Shown one piece after another: positions 26,904-35,410 of a stretch of DNA of 64,000 nt. The first letter of the stretch is position 1. Every line of letters begins with the position of its first letter. The translations under genes and the position numbers were made by a program. Under the pieces are notes generated by a model, which had not been told where the DNA came from, made no database searches, and worked only from the letters and a program-made list of their open reading frames with translations. Source of the DNA: Clostridiaceae bacterium UBA6110 (GTDB lineage Bacteria; Bacillota; Clostridia; Clostridiales; Clostridiaceae); contig DIWI01000056.1 in assembly GCA_002428415.1 (NCBI GenBank), positions 8,788 to 72,787 of the forward strand. Reading direction: 5' to 3'.

Positions 26904-27797
26904 TCACACCTTCTCCGCCATTTTCTCTCCCATGAGACCTGTAGGCTTCACGAGGAGGATTAGTATTAGCAGTACGAACGCGAAAGCATCCCTGTACCCT
27001 GTAAGAGCAGGCAGGAAAGCTACAAGAAGTATCTCTCCGAGCCCCAGGATGAAGCCTCCAACAACCGCACCCTTGATGTTGCCGATACCTCCGATTACTG
27101 CAGCGATAAAGCATTTTATACCTGGAATGATACCCATGAGCGGAACCAGCTGCGGATACTTGATGCCCCACAATATTCCACCGACAGCACCCAGAAAGGA
27201 ACCTACAAAAAAGGTAATGGAAATTATCGAGTTGATGTCTATTCCCATGAGACTTGCTGCCTCATATTCCTTCGACAGCGCTCTCATCGCCATCCCTGTC
27301 TTCGTCTTGTTTATCCACCAGGTCAGTGCGAAAAGAAGTACAAGTGTAACAACCGGTATAACAAAGGTAACAGTGGAAATAGATACTCCGCCCACGACAA
27401 GCACACCTTTGAAGATATCAGGTACAGGGAAGGCCTTTGGCCTTCCCCCGAATACCAGTATCGCAACATTCTCTATCAGAAACGAAGCTCCTATGGCTGA
27501 TATGAGTATCGTTATCCTTGGCTGTCCCCTGAGGGGCTTGTAGGCCAGCTTTTCGAGGAGGAATCCAAGAAAGCCTGTTGTCACGGAAGCCAATAGGAAT
27601 ACCAGCCACCATGGCAGCGGCAGATAGGTCATGCCATAGAAGGTTAGATACGCTCCCAGCATGAAAATGTCGCCGTGCGCGAAATTGACCAGTCTTAGGA
27701 TCCCATACACCATTGTGTAGCCTATTGCTATAAGGGCATAAAGGCTCCCTAGGGATATGCCGTTGGCCAGGTGCTGGAATAATCCCTGAATACTCAT
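26904..27797 (-). CDS. livH: branched-chain amino acid ABC transporter permease LivH
   Basis: 297 residues, membrane protein with the LivH opening GISLGSLYALIAIGYTMVYG and the loop MAMRALSKEYEAASLMGID that meets the ATPase. Encoded between the binding lipoprotein and livM with 22- and 6-base gaps. Confidence 0.95.
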   Translation of the reverse strand: MSIQGLFQHLANGISLGSLYALIAIGYTMVYGILRLVNFAHGDIFMLGAYLTFYGMTYLPLPWWLVFLLASVTTGFLGFLLEKLAYKPLRGQPRITILISAIGASFLIENVAILVFGGRPKAFPVPDIFKGVLVVGGVSISTVTFVIPVVTLVLLFALTWWINKTKTGMAMRALSKEYEAASLMGIDINSIISITFFVGSFLGAVGGILWGIKYPQLVPLMGIIPGIKCFIAAVIGGIGNIKGAVVGGFILGLGEILLVAFLPALTGYRDAFAFVLLILILLVKPTGLMGEKMAEKV

Positions 27798-27819
27798 TTT
27801 TCAACCTCCAATTTATGTC

Positions 27820-28995
27820 CTATGGTTCTATAGTCGTGAAGTACTCGAATTTGCCGTCAACAACCTTGTTGATGACTGCAGATTTTACTGCATCGCCGTT
27901 TGCATCAAGGGTTATGTTTCCAGTGGATCCTACGAAATCCTTCGTAGCTGCAATGGCGTCCCTGATCTTTACAGAATCAGTCGAGTTCGCTCTTGTTATA
28001 GCATCGATAATAAGCATATACGCATCATATCCCAAAGCTGCAAATGCATTCGCATCCTCGTTATACTTTGCCTTGAAGTCTGCAAGGAAAGTCTTTGAAA
28101 CTTCAGTTACAGGTGCTGCAGCTGTGAAGTGTGAGCTGTAAGCTGCATCTTCAACTGCCTCTCCGCCGATTTCAAGGAAGTCTGGAGCTTCCCATGTGTC
28201 TCCTCCAAGTATTGGTGTAGTGATTCCAAGCTCTCTTGCCTGCTTTATGAGGAGTGCTGATTCGCCGTAGTTACCAGGTGCGAATATGACATCAGGGTTC
28301 TTTTCCTTGATGTTTGTGAGCTGTGCTGTAAAGTCCTGGTCTCCTGTGTTATATGAAGCGGTTCCGACTATGCTGTTCGCATCTCCGGTCTTCTCCTTGA
28401 ATGCCTTGACGAAGTAGGTTGAAAGACCAACGGAATAATCCTGCTGAACGTCCTGGATTATCGCTGCTGTCTTTGCTCCAAGCTCCTGTATCGCATAGTT
28501 TGCCATTACAGTTCCCTGGAACGGGTCTATGAAACATACTCTGAAGTAGTAGTCATTGTTAAGTGTTACAAGCGGATTCGTAGGTGAACATCCAACTGCA
28601 GGTACCTTTGCAGTCTTGACGATGTCTCCGGCAGCCATTGAAAGAGAGCTTCCATAGCTTCCTATGATGGCAACTACCTTCTCACTCTCGATAAGCCTTG
28701 ATACGCCGTTTGCAGCCTCAACCTTGTCGGACTTGTTGTCAACTACCACAAGCTCGACCTTTCTTCCAAGAACCTCACTTACCTTTTCGTTGGCAAGCTT
28801 GATTCCTTCAAGCGTCATCTCTCCTCCAGCAGCACTTGCACCTGTAAGAGGTTCGAATACGCCGATCTTGATGACTCCGCCAGTCGTAGGAGTATTTGGT
28901 GTCGTTGGAGTGGTCGGTGCCTTAGCTCCGCAGCCTGCTGCAACCACCATTGCCATTGCTGCCGTCATTACCGCAGCGATAAGCTTCTTTTTCAT
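27820..28995 (-). CDS. branched-chain amino acid-binding lipoprotein (LivJ/LivK family)
   Basis: 391 residues from MKKKLIAAVMTAAMAM. Residues 1-21 are a lipoprotein signal ending at the cysteine of VVAAGCGAKA, followed by a Thr-Pro linker (TPTTPNTPTTGG). The mature part is a type I periplasmic-binding fold (IKIGVFEPLTGASAAGGEM, then IGSYGSSLSMAAGD). First gene of the liv operon, with a good GGGAGGG site. The ligand may be a branched-chain or another hydrophobic amino acid. Confidence 0.93.
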   Translation of the reverse strand: MKKKLIAAVMTAAMAMVVAAGCGAKAPTTPTTPNTPTTGGVIKIGVFEPLTGASAAGGEMTLEGIKLANEKVSEVLGRKVELVVVDNKSDKVEAANGVSRLIESEKVVAIIGSYGSSLSMAAGDIVKTAKVPAVGCSPTNPLVTLNNDYYFRVCFIDPFQGTVMANYAIQELGAKTAAIIQDVQQDYSVGLSTYFVKAFKEKTGDANSIVGTASYNTGDQDFTAQLTNIKEKNPDVIFAPGNYGESALLIKQARELGITTPILGGDTWEAPDFLEIGGEAVEDAAYSSHFTAAAPVTEVSKTFLADFKAKYNEDANAFAALGYDAYMLIIDAITRANSTDSVKIRDAIAATKDFVGSTGNITLDANGDAVKSAVINKVVDGKFEYFTTIEP

Positions 28996-29340
28996 GTTTT
29001 TCCCTCCCATGTCGTTTTTGTATTTGTTAATAAAGAGTAACAAAACTATTGAATATTTGTGATTTAAGTCTAATGCCACCGCCATTCAAAGTCAAATGTA
29101 TATTCACGGAGAACAAATCCGGGCTATCGATTTGGTATTTCCACAAAATATATAATATCGAATTAGCATTATTATAGCATTAAATTAATTGTTTAGTAAA
29201 TAAACTCCAATATTTATCAGATTTTTGCATATAAATCCAAATATCTCAAATGAATTGCTATTCCGCATCAGGTTGACAGAAGAAGTCGTTTTGTATTCTT
29301 CTTAAAAACATCAGAATTTTCCGACATTTTAAGGCGAGGC
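28996..29340 (-). other. liv operon upstream region
   Basis: No gene. It holds the liv promoter (29171-29200) and, between it and the start codon, about 165 bases of 5' leader in which I see no convincing riboswitch. Upstream of the promoter the DNA is AT-rich and featureless. Confidence 0.6.
29171..29200 (-). promoter_or_regulatory. promoter of the liv operon
   Basis: Minus strand: -35 TTTACT (29195-29200), 18-base spacer ending in TGC, and a perfect -10 TATAAT (29171-29176). The TGn makes it an extended -10. Confidence 0.7.
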
Positions 29341-29365
29341 TGGCAGGATCATTTCGATCCTGCCA
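29341..29365 (-). terminator. hairpin after the DUF1015 gene
   Basis: Perfect 10-bp stem TGGCAGGATC / GATCCTGCCA with a five-base loop, seven bases after the stop codon. No clear T run follows on the minus strand, so it may stabilise the 3' end rather than stop RNA polymerase. Confidence 0.6.
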
Positions 29366-29371
29366 ATGATA

Positions 29372-30619
29372 TCAGTCTAGTGTATGAACGAACAATCCGC
29401 TCCTCAGCTTAGGTTCGAACCATGTGGATTTTGGAGGCATCACCTCTCCGGCATCAGCGATGTCAATAAGGTCCATAATGGTCGTAGGGAACATGGAGAA
29501 TGCTACCTTCATATCCAGGCTTACCCGCCTTTCAAGCTCAGCAAGTCCTCTGATTCCTCCGACAAAGTCGATCCTCTTGTCGGTTCTCGGATCCTCTATG
29601 CCAAGTATCGGGTGCAGGAGGTTGTTCTGCATGATCGCCACATCAAGCCTCTTCTGCGGATCCGATTCATCGTATGTTCCAGACTTCGCTTCAAGCTCGT
29701 ACCAGCTTCCGCCAAGGAACATGCCGAACGTATGCTTCCTCGAAGGCTTCAGCTGTCCCTCACCTTCATATCTTGTCACTGAAAACTTCTCGGATACCTT
29801 GGCAATGAACTCTTCCTCTGACATTCCGTTAAGGTCCTTTACGACCCTGTTGTAGTCCATTATCCTAAGCTCATTGCTTGGGAACAGAACCGACAGGAAA
29901 TAGTTGAACTCCTCTTCTCCCGTGAAATCAGGCTTTGCGCCTCGTCTCATGACACCAACCCTTACTGCAGAAGCTGCCCTGTGGTGTCCGTCAGCGATAT
30001 ATAGTGATTCAACTGCAGAAAATTCCTTTTCAAGCCTTTCTATTGTAGCATCATCCTTGATCGCCCAGACTGTATGTGATATTCCATCATCTGCCACGAA
30101 GTCATAGCAAGGTATATTTACCGCCTTGTATTCCTCAATTATCCCGGTTATGGATTCCTTTGCGATATAGGTTTGGAAAATCGGTCCGGTATGGGCATTT
30201 GTAGTGTCAACGTGCCTTATCCTGTCCTCTTCCTTGTCGGCTCTCGTGAATTCATGCTTCTTGATGACATTGTTCAGATAGTCGTCGATCGACGTGCAGA
30301 CCACAAGCCCGGTCTGAGCATAGCCATCCATTATTAGCCTGTAAATGTAGAGGGCTTTCCTGTCTTCCCTTATGAATACGCCGGTATCTGCAAATCCGTA
30401 TAGATTCTCTCTTGCCTTCTCATACACCGCCTTGTCATATAGGCCGGTCCCGAGTGGAAGGTCAATCTCTGCTTTATCCACATGCAAAAAGGAGTATGGG
30501 TTGCCTTTGACGGCTTCCCTCGCCTCCTCGGAATTCATGACATCGTAGGGCAGCGCAGCCACCTTGTCAGCAAGGTCTTCTCTTGGCCTGAGTGCGCGAA
30601 ATGGTCTGATTGTTGCCAT
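29372..30619 (-). CDS. DUF1015 family protein
   Basis: 415 residues. The opening FRALRPREDLADKVAALPYDVMNSEEARE, IADGHHRAASA near residue 205 and the C-terminal PKSTWFEPKLRSGLFVH are the family marks. DUF1015 proteins are found beside serA and serC in many anaerobes, as here. The histidine pair in DGHHR suggests an enzyme, and a phosphatase or kinase step for serine has been considered for the family, but the activity of this protein is not established from sequence. Confidence 0.92.
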   Translation of the reverse strand: MATIRPFRALRPREDLADKVAALPYDVMNSEEAREAVKGNPYSFLHVDKAEIDLPLGTGLYDKAVYEKARENLYGFADTGVFIREDRKALYIYRLIMDGYAQTGLVVCTSIDDYLNNVIKKHEFTRADKEEDRIRHVDTTNAHTGPIFQTYIAKESITGIIEEYKAVNIPCYDFVADDGISHTVWAIKDDATIERLEKEFSAVESLYIADGHHRAASAVRVGVMRRGAKPDFTGEEEFNYFLSVLFPSNELRIMDYNRVVKDLNGMSEEEFIAKVSEKFSVTRYEGEGQLKPSRKHTFGMFLGGSWYELEAKSGTYDESDPQKRLDVAIMQNNLLHPILGIEDPRTDKRIDFVGGIRGLAELERRVSLDMKVAFSMFPTTIMDLIDIADAGEVMPPKSTWFEPKLRSGLFVHTLD

Positions 30620-30659
30620 ATCTCTTCAGTAACCTCCATAATTTCATCTATTAGACTTT

Positions 30660-30726
30660 GCGCACGTTCCCCACAGAACATACGTTCCGTGATTGGAACT
30701 ATAGAGTTCCATGTAGGAACGTGCGC
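30660..30726. repeat. branched palindromic element between serA and the DUF1015 gene
   Basis: An exact 11-bp outer stem (GCGCACGTTCC at 30660-30670, complement at 30716-30726) encloses two inner hairpins, GAAC-ATAC-GTTC (30676-30687) and GGAACT-ATAG-AGTTCC (30695-30710). The 67-base segment can fold as a three-way junction in RNA or a cruciform in DNA, and uses one core, GGAAC/GTTCC, five times. It starts six bases after the serA stop. Confidence 0.85.
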
Positions 30727-30732
30727 CGTGCT

Positions 30733-31650
30733 TCATTTTGCAAAGAAATCTGTAATTATCGCCACAATCTCAGCGCCTATCTTCTCCTGCGCCTCTTTTG
30801 TGGCTCCGCCTATATGGGGAGTGAGGGATATCTTGTCATGGGTATAGACTCTCTCGCTCTTTGTCGGCTCCTCGCTGAATACATCCAGAGCTGCAGCCGA
30901 TACCTTCCCTGAATCCAGGGCATCACAAAGCGCATCCTCATCAATGAGTCCGCCCCTTGATGTGTTGACGAGGTAAACTCCATCCTTCATGAGAGCTATC
31001 TCTTCAGTTCCTATGATATGCTTCTTGTCGAAAGGCTTAGGCATGTGCAGAGATATGAAATCGGAGTTCCTTAGAAGCTCCTCCATCTCCATATGCCTGA
31101 ATGGCTCATTTTCAATCTTGGGTCCTGTCCTGTTGGTGTAGACCACCTCCATTCCAAGTGCCCGGGCTCTGACTGCCACTTCCTTCGCTATCCTTCCCAT
31201 TCCTATGAGCCCCAGGGTCTTACCCGAAAGCTCAATTCCTTCGTACTTCTTCTTGTTCCACTGGCCAAGTCTCATCGTATGGTTTGAGATGTGTATGAAT
31301 CTAGCTATGTTCAGCATATGTGCGATTGTAAGCTCCGCAACAGATACGCTTGAGGCTTTCGGGGTATTCCTCACCGCAATGCCGTGTTCTTCTGCATAGG
31401 CGACATCAATGTTATCGACGCCTACACCCCCCCTTATCACGAGTTTCAGCCTGCCTGCCGTCAGGGCTTCGTCTATGAGATTCTGCCTTACTTTTGTAGC
31501 AGACCTCACAACCAAAGCGTCAAACTCTTTGATCCTTTCCTTCAGCTCCTCTGGTTCATAAAACTTTGAAACTATTTCATAGCCAAGACTTTCAAGTTTT
31601 GAGACGGCGCTTTTTTCGAGGCCGTCTGCAGCCAGTATCCTTATCATCAT
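30733..31650 (-). CDS. serA: D-3-phosphoglycerate dehydrogenase, short form (SerA-like)
   Basis: 305 residues. NAD fold GLIGMGRIAKEVAVRARALG near 145-165; the catalytic Arg (NTSRGGLIDE), Glu and His (LTPHIGGAT) of 2-hydroxyacid dehydrogenases are present. It lacks the C-terminal ACT or ASB domains of long SerA, so serine feedback through ACT is not expected. Position after serC supports phosphoserine synthesis. Two ATGs in tandem follow GGAGGGT; the second (31647) is better spaced. Confidence 0.92.
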   Translation of the reverse strand: MMIRILAADGLEKSAVSKLESLGYEIVSKFYEPEELKERIKEFDALVVRSATKVRQNLIDEALTAGRLKLVIRGGVGVDNIDVAYAEEHGIAVRNTPKASSVSVAELTIAHMLNIARFIHISNHTMRLGQWNKKKYEGIELSGKTLGLIGMGRIAKEVAVRARALGMEVVYTNRTGPKIENEPFRHMEMEELLRNSDFISLHMPKPFDKKHIIGTEEIALMKDGVYLVNTSRGGLIDEDALCDALDSGKVSAAALDVFSEEPTKSERVYTHDKISLTPHIGGATKEAQEKIGAEIVAIITDFFAK

Positions 31651-31673
31651 ACCCTCCGGAAATATTCGATTTT

Positions 31674-32756
31674 TTATGAATTTCTTGCTTCGAACTCCCT
31701 CATGAATTCAACGAGCTTGACTATACCTTCAGTCGGCATCGCATTGTATATCGATGCTCTCATTCCTCCAACTGCCCTGTGTCCCTTAAGGTTCTCGAAT
31801 CCTGCCGCTTTCGATTCCTTTACGAACTTGTCATCCAGAGCTTCATCGCCAGTCTTGAATGTGACGTTCATCATAGACCTGTCTCTTTCAAGGACAGTGC
31901 TCCTGAACATCTTGCTCTCTTCGAGGAAATCATATAGTACCTTCGCCTTTGCCCTGTTGATCTTCTCCATCTCAACAAGACCGCCTAGCTTCTCGATCCA
32001 CTCAAGGACCAGCTTCAGGATATATATACCGTAGGTTGGAGGCGTGTTGTACATTGAATCATTGTCTATCATGACCTTGTAGTCCAGCATGACTGGTGTC
32101 GTGGGCTGGGTCTTTCCAGCCAGGTCCTCTCTGATTATGACAACTGTCAGTCCTGCAGGTCCCATGTTCTTCTGGGCTCCTGCATATATCAATCCGTACC
32201 TTGATACATCCACAGGCTCTGAGAGGATGCATGACGACATGTCAGCGACTATCGGCACATTTCCGGTCTCAGGTATATACTTCCAAGTGGTTCCGTAGAT
32301 CGTGTTATTCGTGCAGATGTGCAGGTAGTCTGCTTCAGGGTCAAGCGTCAGCTCGTCCTGCTGCGGAATATGTGCATAGTTGTCTGCCTTTGAAGTACCG
32401 GCGAGGTTTATCGTTCCGAACTTCTGGGCTTCCTTGTAAGCATTGTTCGAGAAATTTCCGCTGACCACATAGTCAGCCTTTCCGCTGCCTGTAAGAAGGT
32501 TCAGTGGAACCATGGCAAACTGGAGAGTTGCTCCGCCCTGAAGGAAAAGCACCTTGTAGTTGTCAGGGACTCCCATGATCTTTCTGAATTTGGCTTCCGC
32601 TTCCTTGATTATCCCGTCATAGACCTTGCTCCTGTGGCTCATTTCCATGACTGACATACCTGAACCGTTGTAGTCGAGCATTTCGGATGCTGCTTTCTCA
32701 AGGACCTCTACTGGCAGCATTGAAGGACCGGCTGAAAAATTGTAGATTCTAGTCAT
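31674..32756 (-). CDS. serC: phosphoserine aminotransferase SerC
   Basis: 360 residues opening with IYNFSAGPSMLPVEVLEKA. The PLP lysine lies in YAGAQKNMGPAG and HRAVGGMRASIYNAMP is the C-terminal signature. Converts 3-phosphohydroxypyruvate and glutamate to phosphoserine; serA follows after 23 bases. No serB phosphatase is near. AAAAGGAGATGCG precedes the ATG. Confidence 0.97.
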   Translation of the reverse strand: MTRIYNFSAGPSMLPVEVLEKAASEMLDYNGSGMSVMEMSHRSKVYDGIIKEAEAKFRKIMGVPDNYKVLFLQGGATLQFAMVPLNLLTGSGKADYVVSGNFSNNAYKEAQKFGTINLAGTSKADNYAHIPQQDELTLDPEADYLHICTNNTIYGTTWKYIPETGNVPIVADMSSCILSEPVDVSRYGLIYAGAQKNMGPAGLTVVIIREDLAGKTQPTTPVMLDYKVMIDNDSMYNTPPTYGIYILKLVLEWIEKLGGLVEMEKINRAKAKVLYDFLEESKMFRSTVLERDRSMMNVTFKTGDEALDDKFVKESKAAGFENLKGHRAVGGMRASIYNAMPTEGIVKLVEFMREFEARNS

Positions 32757-32819
32757 TTCGCATCTCCTTTTCTGATAGTCAATTCTGACAATTATTTAAC
32801 TATTGAATGTCGTATTACT

Positions 32820-32848
32820 ATTATTGCATGCAAATACACGAAAGTAAA
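32820..32848 (-). promoter_or_regulatory. promoter of serC-serA
   Basis: Minus strand: -35 TTTACT (32843-32848), 17-base spacer, -10 AATAAT (32820-32825). Implies that serC-serA is transcribed apart from the ornithine operon that ends 48 bases upstream. Confidence 0.55.
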
Positions 32849-32896
32849 ACCACTTTTTCAAATAATCGTACGTTTTATAGATAATCCGGTTAAAGG

Positions 32897-34015
32897 TCAT
32901 ACTGTCACCTCAAGATTGACCCCCATCTCATCGATTTTGAGCGGTATTCCGTCCTCAAGATACACCTTGTCCACATACATCGAAGTCATTAGGCTTAGCA
33001 ATCCACCATACTTTAGTCCGAACCTGAGTACATCACCTACATTATACTCCCTGACGGACTTTGAAACATCCATAATCATATGGTCTGAGCTTGCCCCTAT
33101 GATTTCAACATCCGTTTCAAGCGGATATATTGCAGACGGGTCGACATCCTGCTTCCCGATTGCAACTATCGCTCTTTTTATGATGCCTATGTCGTGATAG
33201 ACAGGCTTGTGGCCGAAGGCATCCAGTCCGATTCTCCCGTGGGGTACCGAAGGCTTCTCCTTAACCTCTATAATCTGCGCCTTAAGTATGAAGTTGTCGT
33301 CGTGCAGTCCTTCAAGATGCCTTCCAAAGGCTGTTTCCTTGCCTAGAAGGATCACCTCCCCAAGTCTCAGGTTGTTTATCCCTTCAGGGAATCCATCATT
33401 TTCATAAAGCAGGTATACACTCGAGGAGCTTCCACCAGAAACTATCTCTATATTCAGGCTATGTTCCTTCTTCATCGCTTCGGTTATGTCTACAAGCCTC
33501 CTCAGCGTATCGCTCTCAGGTATGACTCCTCCGAAGCAGGTAAGGTTAACTCCGAAACCTGCTATCTCAACTCCGCTCACCCTCACAGCTTCCCTGCAGA
33601 AATCAGGAACCTTGTGGTACCTGATGCCCTCCCTGTAATCTCCAAGGTCTACCATTACTATGACCTTGTGCACCTTTCTTCTTCTGATTGCAGATGCGCC
33701 AAGAAGCCTCAGCGTCTCTATTTCAGAATTCAGGCTGTAGTCCGCATAAAGGACCACATCATCGATTTCGCTCTTTTGCGGAAGCCTCAGAAGCACCTTT
33801 TTGGCATGAATATCCTTAAGCTTCTTCAGGTTCTGTATCCTTGAATCTGCTATGAACTGTGCTCCGCCTTTAAGCATTGCCTGAACTATCTCCCTCTTGG
33901 CGCCGAAACCCTTAGTAACGGCCATTACACTAATACCCATCTCACCGAGGTCATGGACCATGGTCTGAGTGTTCCTTTCAATCTTCTTTAGATCCACCTC
34001 AACCTGCGGATACAT
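32897..34015 (-). CDS. orr: ornithine racemase Orr
   Basis: 372 residues of the alanine-racemase N-terminal barrel type. The PLP lysine is K35 in VTKGFGA, with the opening YPQVEVDLKKIERN. The SGGSSSSVYLLYE phosphate-binding loop is typical of Orr. It converts L- to D-ornithine, the substrate of the aminomutase encoded by oraS-oraE. It is the last gene of the ornithine operon, 21 bases after the GlmL-like gene, with a GGGGGTGAGGAC site. Confidence 0.93.
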   Translation of the reverse strand: MYPQVEVDLKKIERNTQTMVHDLGEMGISVMAVTKGFGAKREIVQAMLKGGAQFIADSRIQNLKKLKDIHAKKVLLRLPQKSEIDDVVLYADYSLNSEIETLRLLGASAIRRRKVHKVIVMVDLGDYREGIRYHKVPDFCREAVRVSGVEIAGFGVNLTCFGGVIPESDTLRRLVDITEAMKKEHSLNIEIVSGGSSSSVYLLYENDGFPEGINNLRLGEVILLGKETAFGRHLEGLHDDNFILKAQIIEVKEKPSVPHGRIGLDAFGHKPVYHDIGIIKRAIVAIGKQDVDPSAIYPLETDVEIIGASSDHMIMDVSKSVREYNVGDVLRFGLKYGGLLSLMTSMYVDKVYLEDGIPLKIDEMGVNLEVTV

Positions 34016-34036
34016 GTCCTCACCCCCTTATGCCTG

Positions 34037-35392
34037 TTAGATTTCCAGGCTCCACTTCAGGAGCTCAAGGGCTCCTTTCCTGTTGCTCCCCGCCATTACA
34101 CCGACAGCCGCCATGATATACATCGTGTCCAGATGCACTTCTGCTTCATTCTTGGGAAGAAGCTCAGTTCCCTTTCCAATCCTTTGGATTCTCTCCAATA
34201 TGCCCCTTCCTCCCGGAAGCCTTGATAATGCACCGCCAGTGCCTATGACATGCCTTACAGATGTGAGGTCCTTTCCCTCAGCTACCATTCGTCTGCCTCC
34301 CGCCTCACCATACAGCTGCCTTGTGACTCCGGCATGCCTTCTGACTGAAACCTCGACAGCCTTTTCAGTAAGTCTTGATGCCATTCTCAATTCAAGTTCC
34401 TTTGATGGGATAGGCTTAAGGTCCCTTACCAGTTCCCTTGCTCCTTTCCCGAATTCCCTCTCCAGCTCATCCAATCCAATCAGGTCTGCAAGATTCCATC
34501 TGTTGACATATACCCCAAGGTCACCTTCGACAGTCCTCTTTGCGAGAGGTTCAGGCGCCATGAGGATTCTTAAAATCTCTTCAGAGCCTTCAGCCACAGA
34601 ATGCACATCAGTCGTCGCACCACCGACATCAATGACCAGAAGGTCTCCCAGTGATTCATAAAGAAGCTTCGCAGCCTCCATGACTGCCCCGGGAGTAGGC
34701 ATTATCCTTCCCTTCACCATTTCCCGCACCTTGTGCATCCCTGGCGCTTCCATTATGTGCTCTTCAAACACCTTCTGTATCACCCTTCTTGCTGGCTCCA
34801 CATTCAGCTCGTCTATCCTCGGGTATACATTGTCCACAATATAGACTTTCCCTTCATAGCCATCGAGGATATTTCTTATCTCTTCCTGGTTCTCTACGTT
34901 GCCTGCATAGATTACCGGCGCTTTAAGTCCTGATTCCCTTATCATCCCTGCATTATGGAGAGAAGTTTCCCTCTCGCCGAAGTCAAGCCCTCCCGCAATC
35001 ATGATGATATTGGGAGAAATAGCCTTTAGCTTTTCAATGTCACTCTTCCGCAGCTTGCCGGATGTCACCAGACTGACATTGGCGCCTGCTCCAAGGGCCG
35101 CTTCCCTGGCCGCCTTGACGGTCATATCCTGTACAAGCCCATGCACCGTCATCCTGAGTCCGCCTGCAGCACTTGATGAGGCAAGAAATTCCCTGCCAGT
35201 TATTTCACTGCACCCAAGCCTTCTGCAGAGATCTTCCGAGGCATTCCTCAGGCCAATAGTCACATCCCCTTCAGCTACAGTTGTCGCTCCCTGACCCTGA
35301 CCAAGGTACTGCCATATTCCGTCAATCTCTTTGAACGCATTGACCTTGGTGGTTGTACTTCCTATTTCAGCAACGAGCACATCGCATTCCAT
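34037..35392 (-). CDS. GlmL/MutL-like accessory ATPase of the ornithine aminomutase operon
   Basis: 451 residues from MECDVLVAEIGSTTTK; GGAGG precedes by 11 bases, inside the sequence after oraE. It belongs to the MutL/GlmL family encoded with adenosylcobalamin mutases, with an actin/hexokinase-type ATP fold (EIGSTTTKVNAF, LLVIDVGGATTDVHSV). In the glutamate mutase system GlmL is thought to protect or reactivate the B12 enzyme. The same gene stands in the Clostridium sticklandii ornithine cluster, so reactivation of OraE is the expected task. Confidence 0.9.
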   Translation of the reverse strand: MECDVLVAEIGSTTTKVNAFKEIDGIWQYLGQGQGATTVAEGDVTIGLRNASEDLCRRLGCSEITGREFLASSSAAGGLRMTVHGLVQDMTVKAAREAALGAGANVSLVTSGKLRKSDIEKLKAISPNIIMIAGGLDFGERETSLHNAGMIRESGLKAPVIYAGNVENQEEIRNILDGYEGKVYIVDNVYPRIDELNVEPARRVIQKVFEEHIMEAPGMHKVREMVKGRIMPTPGAVMEAAKLLYESLGDLLVIDVGGATTDVHSVAEGSEEILRILMAPEPLAKRTVEGDLGVYVNRWNLADLIGLDELEREFGKGARELVRDLKPIPSKELELRMASRLTEKAVEVSVRRHAGVTRQLYGEAGGRRMVAEGKDLTSVRHVIGTGGALSRLPGGRGILERIQRIGKGTELLPKNEAEVHLDTMYIMAAVGVMAGSNRKGALELLKWSLEI

Positions 35393-35410
35393 GGATACAA
35401 CAACCTCCAA

